Shown here: positions 53,274-55,613 of the stretch, one piece after another
Numbering within the stretch: position 1 is the stretch's first letter
Layout of the letters: every line of letters begins with the position of its first letter
Program-made: the position numbers and the translations under genes
Assembly (NCBI GenBank): GCA_946479505.1
Contig: CAMLGC010000013.1
Span: 1-55,613 of the forward strand
Direction: 5' to 3'
Origin: an uncultured Sphingomonadaceae bacterium
Lineage (GTDB): Bacteria > Pseudomonadota > Alphaproteobacteria > Sphingomonadales > Sphingomonadaceae
DNA: 55,613 bases
The notes under the pieces: model-generated
Database searches by the model: none
Told to the model about the DNA's origin: nothing
The model's input: only the letters and a program-made list of their open reading frames with translations

Positions 53274-54140
53274 GTGACCGAGCCGCTCAGCTTCCAGCGC
53301 ATGATCCTGACGCTCCACGATTACTGGAGCGATCGCGGCTGCCTGATCCTCCAGCCCTATGACATGGAGATGGGCGCGGGCACCTTCCACACCGCGACCA
53401 CCCTGCGCGCGCTTGGCCCCGATCCCTGGAACGCCGCCTTCGTGCAGCCCTGCCGTCGCCCCACCGACGGGCGTTATGGAGAAAATCCCAACCGGCTCCA
53501 GCATTATTACCAATATCAGGTCATCCTCAAACCCAGCCCCGCCGATCTCCAGGACCTCTATCTGGGCTCGCTGGCGGCGATCGGGATCGATTTCACCGTC
53601 CACGACATCCGCTTCGTCGAGGACGATTGGGAAAGCCCGACGCTCGGCGCCTGGGGGCTCGGCTGGGAGGTGTGGTGCGACGGGATGGAGGTGACGCAGT
53701 TCACCTATTTCCAGCAGATGGGCGGGTTCGACTGCAAGCCCGTCGCGGGCGAGCTCACCTACGGGCTCGAGCGGCTGGCGATGTACATCCAGAACAAGGA
53801 CAGCGTGTACGATCTCGCGTTCAACGACGAGGGCGTCACCTATGGCGATGTCTTCCTCGAGAACGAGCGCGAAATGTCCGAATGGAATTTCGAGGTGGCG
53901 GATACCGACACGCTGTTCGACGCCTTCCGCAAGCACGAGGCCGAATGCGAGCGTTCGATCGCCCGCAACCTGCCCATCCCCGCCTACGAGCAGGCGATCA
54001 AGGCGAGCCACGTCTTCAACCTTTTGAACGCGCGCGGCGTGATCTCGGTCGCCGAGCGCCAGGCCCATATCGGCCGCGTCCGCGACCTCGCCAAGGGGAG
54101 CTGCGAGGCGTGGATGGCAAAGAACGGGTGGAGCGCGTGA
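53274..54140 (+). CDS. glyQ: Glycyl-tRNA synthetase, alpha subunit
   Basis: 288 residues from a GTG. It forms the alpha2beta2 enzyme that charges tRNA-Gly. The class II catalytic core is clear: [71 protein letters not shown] and [14 protein letters not shown]. The length matches the family (about 290). glyS follows after a 123-bp gap that contains an inverted repeat. Its partner tRNA-Gly(CCC) is encoded at 11.7 kb. Confidence 0.97.
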   Translation: MTEPLSFQRMILTLHDYWSDRGCLILQPYDMEMGAGTFHTATTLRALGPDPWNAAFVQPCRRPTDGRYGENPNRLQHYYQYQVILKPSPADLQDLYLGSLAAIGIDFTVHDIRFVEDDWESPTLGAWGLGWEVWCDGMEVTQFTYFQQMGGFDCKPVAGELTYGLERLAMYIQNKDSVYDLAFNDEGVTYGDVFLENEREMSEWNFEVADTDTLFDAFRKHEAECERSIARNLPIPAYEQAIKASHVFNLLNARGVISVAERQAHIGRVRDLAKGSCEAWMAKNGWSA

Positions 54141-54191
54141 CTGAGCTTCCGACCTGCGGTTTAGGAAACCGCCGTTCTACCCATCGCGCCT

Positions 54192-54254
54192 CCCCGGCGA
54201 AGGCCGGGGTCCAGCATCGGGCCGCTCGCAACTGGGCCCCGGCCTTCGCCGGGG
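54192..54254. repeat. 18-bp inverted repeat between glyQ and glyS
   Basis: Perfect arms CCCCGGCGAAGGCCGGGG (54192-54209) and its inverse CCCCGGCCTTCGCCGGGG (54237-54254) enclose 27 bases. Each arm also folds on itself. This differs from the CCCTCCCG family. It ends 9 bases before the glyS ATG and provides the GGGGAA that may serve as its ribosome site. Confidence 0.85.
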
Positions 54255-54263
54255 AAGTGAAAA

Positions 54264-55613
54264 ATGGCTGATTTCCTCCTCGAGCTGCGCTCCGAAGAAA
54301 TCCCCGCGCGGATGCAGGCGCGCGCGCGCGCCGATCTGGAGCGGCTGTTCGTCGCCGAGCTCACGCAGGCAGGGCTCAAGGCCGGCGCGATCACCACCTT
54401 CGCCACCCCGCGCCGCCTCGCGCTGATCGCGCGCGATCTGCCCAGCGAAACCGCAGCGACGGCCGAGGAAACCAAGGGCCCGCGCACCTCGGCTCCGCCC
54501 CAGGCGCTCGAAGGATTTCTCCGCAAAACCGGCCTTCGCCAGGACCAGCTCGAAGATCGCGACGGCATCTGGTTCGCCGTAGTCAACAAGCCCGGCCGCA
54601 ACACCGCCGAGGTGCTCGCCGAGGCGATCCCCGCGATCGTCCGCGCCTTCCCCTGGCCCAAGTCGATGCGCTGGGGCGCCGCCTCGGCCTCGACCGAAAG
54701 CCTCCGCTGGGTCCGCCCGCTGCAAGGCATCGTTGCGCTGCTCGGCGAGGAGGTGGTCTCCTTCGAAATCGCCGGCGTGGAAAGCTCCGCGGCGACACTC
54801 GGCCACCGCTTCCACCATCCGGGCGCGATCACGATCGGCTCGGCCGCCGATTACGTCGAGAAGCTCCGCGCCTGCCACGTTCTCGTCGATCAGGATGAAC
54901 GCGCCGCGATCATCCGCGACGGCGCCGCGAGGCTCGCGGCCGAGGCAGGCCTCGACCTGATCGAAGACGAGGGGCTGGTCGCCGAAAATGCCGGCCTCAC
55001 CGAATGGCCCGCCCCCCTCCTCGGCCGCTTCGACGAGGCATTCCTGAGTGTCCCCCCCGAGGTGATCCAGCTCACCGCCCGCGTGAACCAGAAATATTTC
55101 GTCTGCCGTGCCCCCCTCCCGCCTGCGGGAGGGGCTGGGGGAGGGCATGTCGATGTCTCCGATGGCGCTGACAAGCCCTCCCCTAACCCCTCCCGCAAGC
55201 GGGAGGGGAATTTGGCCAACGCCTTCATCTGCACCGCCAACATCGCCGCGGCGGACGGCGGCGCGAGGATCGTCGAGGGCAACCGCAAGGTCCTCGCCGC
55301 GCGGCTGGCGGACGCCAAGTTCTTCTACGAAACCGACCTCAAGACCCCGCTCGACGTGCAGGCGGAGAAGCTGGCCGGAATCGTCTTCCACCAAAAGCTC
55401 GGCAGGCTGGCCGACAAGGTGGAGCGCGTCGCCAAGCTGGCGCGATGGTTGGTGGAGGAGGGGATCGTAACGGAAAAGCCCCTCCCCTTCAGGGGAGGGG
55501 TTGGGGGTGGGGGAGTGCCGCAGGCGCTGCCGATCGAGGATAGCCCCCACCCCAACCCCTCCCCGGAAGGGGAGGGGCTAGAAGAGCTCGCCGCCCTAGC
55601 CGAGCGCGCCGCC
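54264..55613 (+). CDS. glyS: Glycyl-tRNA synthetase, beta subunit, 5' part, with two in-frame repeat insertions
   Basis: 450 codons are present and the frame is open to the end of the window; full-length GlyS is about 690 residues. The start MADFLLELRSEEIPARMQ is canonical, and later segments (ASTESLRWVRPLQGIVAL, LTARVNQKYFVC, GNRKVLAARLADAKFFYETD, KLGRLADKVERV) are typical. Two palindromic repeats are translated in frame: about 32 residues after KYFVCR (repeat 55113-55208) and about 33 after VEEGIV (repeat 55479-55577). Both fall at loops between conserved segments. Confidence 0.95.
   Translation, partial: MADFLLELRSEEIPARMQARARADLERLFVAELTQAGLKAGAITTFATPRRLALIARDLPSETAATAEETKGPRTSAPPQALEGFLRKTGLRQDQLEDRDGIWFAVVNKPGRNTAEVLAEAIPAIVRAFPWPKSMRWGAASASTESLRWVRPLQGIVALLGEEVVSFEIAGVESSAATLGHRFHHPGAITIGSAADYVEKLRACHVLVDQDERAAIIRDGAARLAAEAGLDLIEDEGLVAENAGLTEWPAPLLGRFDEAFLSVPPEVIQLTARVNQKYFVCRAPLPPAGGAGGGHVDVSDGADKPSPNPSRKREGNLANAFICTANIAAADGGARIVEGNRKVLAARLADAKFFYETDLKTPLDVQAEKLAGIVFHQKLGRLADKVERVAKLARWLVEEGIVTEKPLPFRGGVGGGGVPQALPIEDSPHPNPSPEGEGLEELAALAERAA
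55113..55208. repeat. Palindromic repeat inserted in frame in glyS (first copy)
   Basis: Hairpins CCCCTCCCGC-CT-GCGGGAGGGG (55113-55134) and CCCCTCCCGC-AA-GCGGGAGGGG (55187-55208). Read in the glyS frame it gives PLPPAGGAGGG ... PSPNPSRKREG, with no stop. At 96 bp it is an exact multiple of three. Confidence 0.92.
55479..55577. repeat. Palindromic repeat inserted in frame in glyS (second copy)
   Basis: Hairpins CCCCTCCCC-TTCA-GGGGAGGGG (55479-55500) and CCCCTCCCC-GGAA-GGGGAGGGG (55556-55577) flank inner arms TTGGGGGTGGGGG and CCCCCACCCCAA. In the glyS frame it reads PLPFRGGVGGGG ... SPHPNPSPEGEG. It is 99 bp, again a multiple of three. Confidence 0.92.

Overview
The window looks like a chromosomal segment of a sphingomonad (Alphaproteobacteria, Sphingomonadaceae, most like Sphingomonas). 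The DNA is strongly GC-rich. Gene content fits that group: an archaeal/eukaryotic-type prolyl-tRNA synthetase, aceA next to a ScfR/RamB-type regulator, an intracellular PHA depolymerase, an alphaproteobacterial curli locus with CsgH, and many short GC-rich palindromic repeats. No database search was possible, so the assignment rests on recognised families.

Layout. 1-5.6 kb: end of a sugar-type MFS permease, a large secreted protein of unknown function, a flavodoxin-like protein, an ArsB-type permease and a small membrane protein. 5.6-7.5 kb: nitrogen control (glnB-glnA, minus strand). 7.7-12.6 kb: endonuclease V, methionine aminopeptidase, a CinA/MoaB-domain protein, a PilZ protein, an FMN 2-hydroxyacid oxidase, tRNA-Gly(CCC) and an SDR. 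12.7-17.1 kb: carbon/acyl metabolism (thiolase, a 52-residue protein, isocitrate lyase) facing a divergent ScfR/RamB-type regulator. 17.4-26.1 kb: ICMT-like protein, EamA transporter, proS, a hemerythrin lipoprotein, glpD, rnr and two small genes. 26.2-38.1 kb: phaZ, an ABC exporter, a diguanylate cyclase, glpX, two tandem CPBP proteases, cytochrome b561, a YadG/YadH-like ABC pair, a DsbA-like protein and an M48 protease. 38.4-44.1 kb: a curli-type amyloid locus (LuxR/CsgD-like regulator, csgF, csgG, two curlin-repeat proteins, a secreted protein of unknown function, csgH). 44.3-48.0 kb: TonB receptor and SLC13/TrkA-C permease. 48.0-50.3 kb: a nitric-oxide response module, where nsrR diverges from a four-gene operon (group III truncated haemoglobin, alternative oxidase, YeaR/DUF1971 protein, small membrane protein) and a near-perfect NsrR-type box lies between them. 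50.4-55.6 kb: DUF4242 protein, aldehyde dehydrogenase, TraB/GumN protein, glyQ and the first part of glyS.

Three points stand out. (1) Mobile-looking palindromic repeats sit in frame inside the essential genes rnr (once) and glyS (twice). They add about 32-37 residues each, with a shared peptide pattern resembling PLPxxGGxGGG...PxPSxxxEG, which recalls the Rickettsia palindromic elements. The same family also occurs between genes (glnB/glnA and DUF1232/phaZ). (2) The curli locus carries an extra secreted protein with no recognised homology and no visible csgE. (3) The NO module links alternative oxidase, haemoglobin and a YeaR homologue to an uncharacterised membrane protein under a visible NsrR site.
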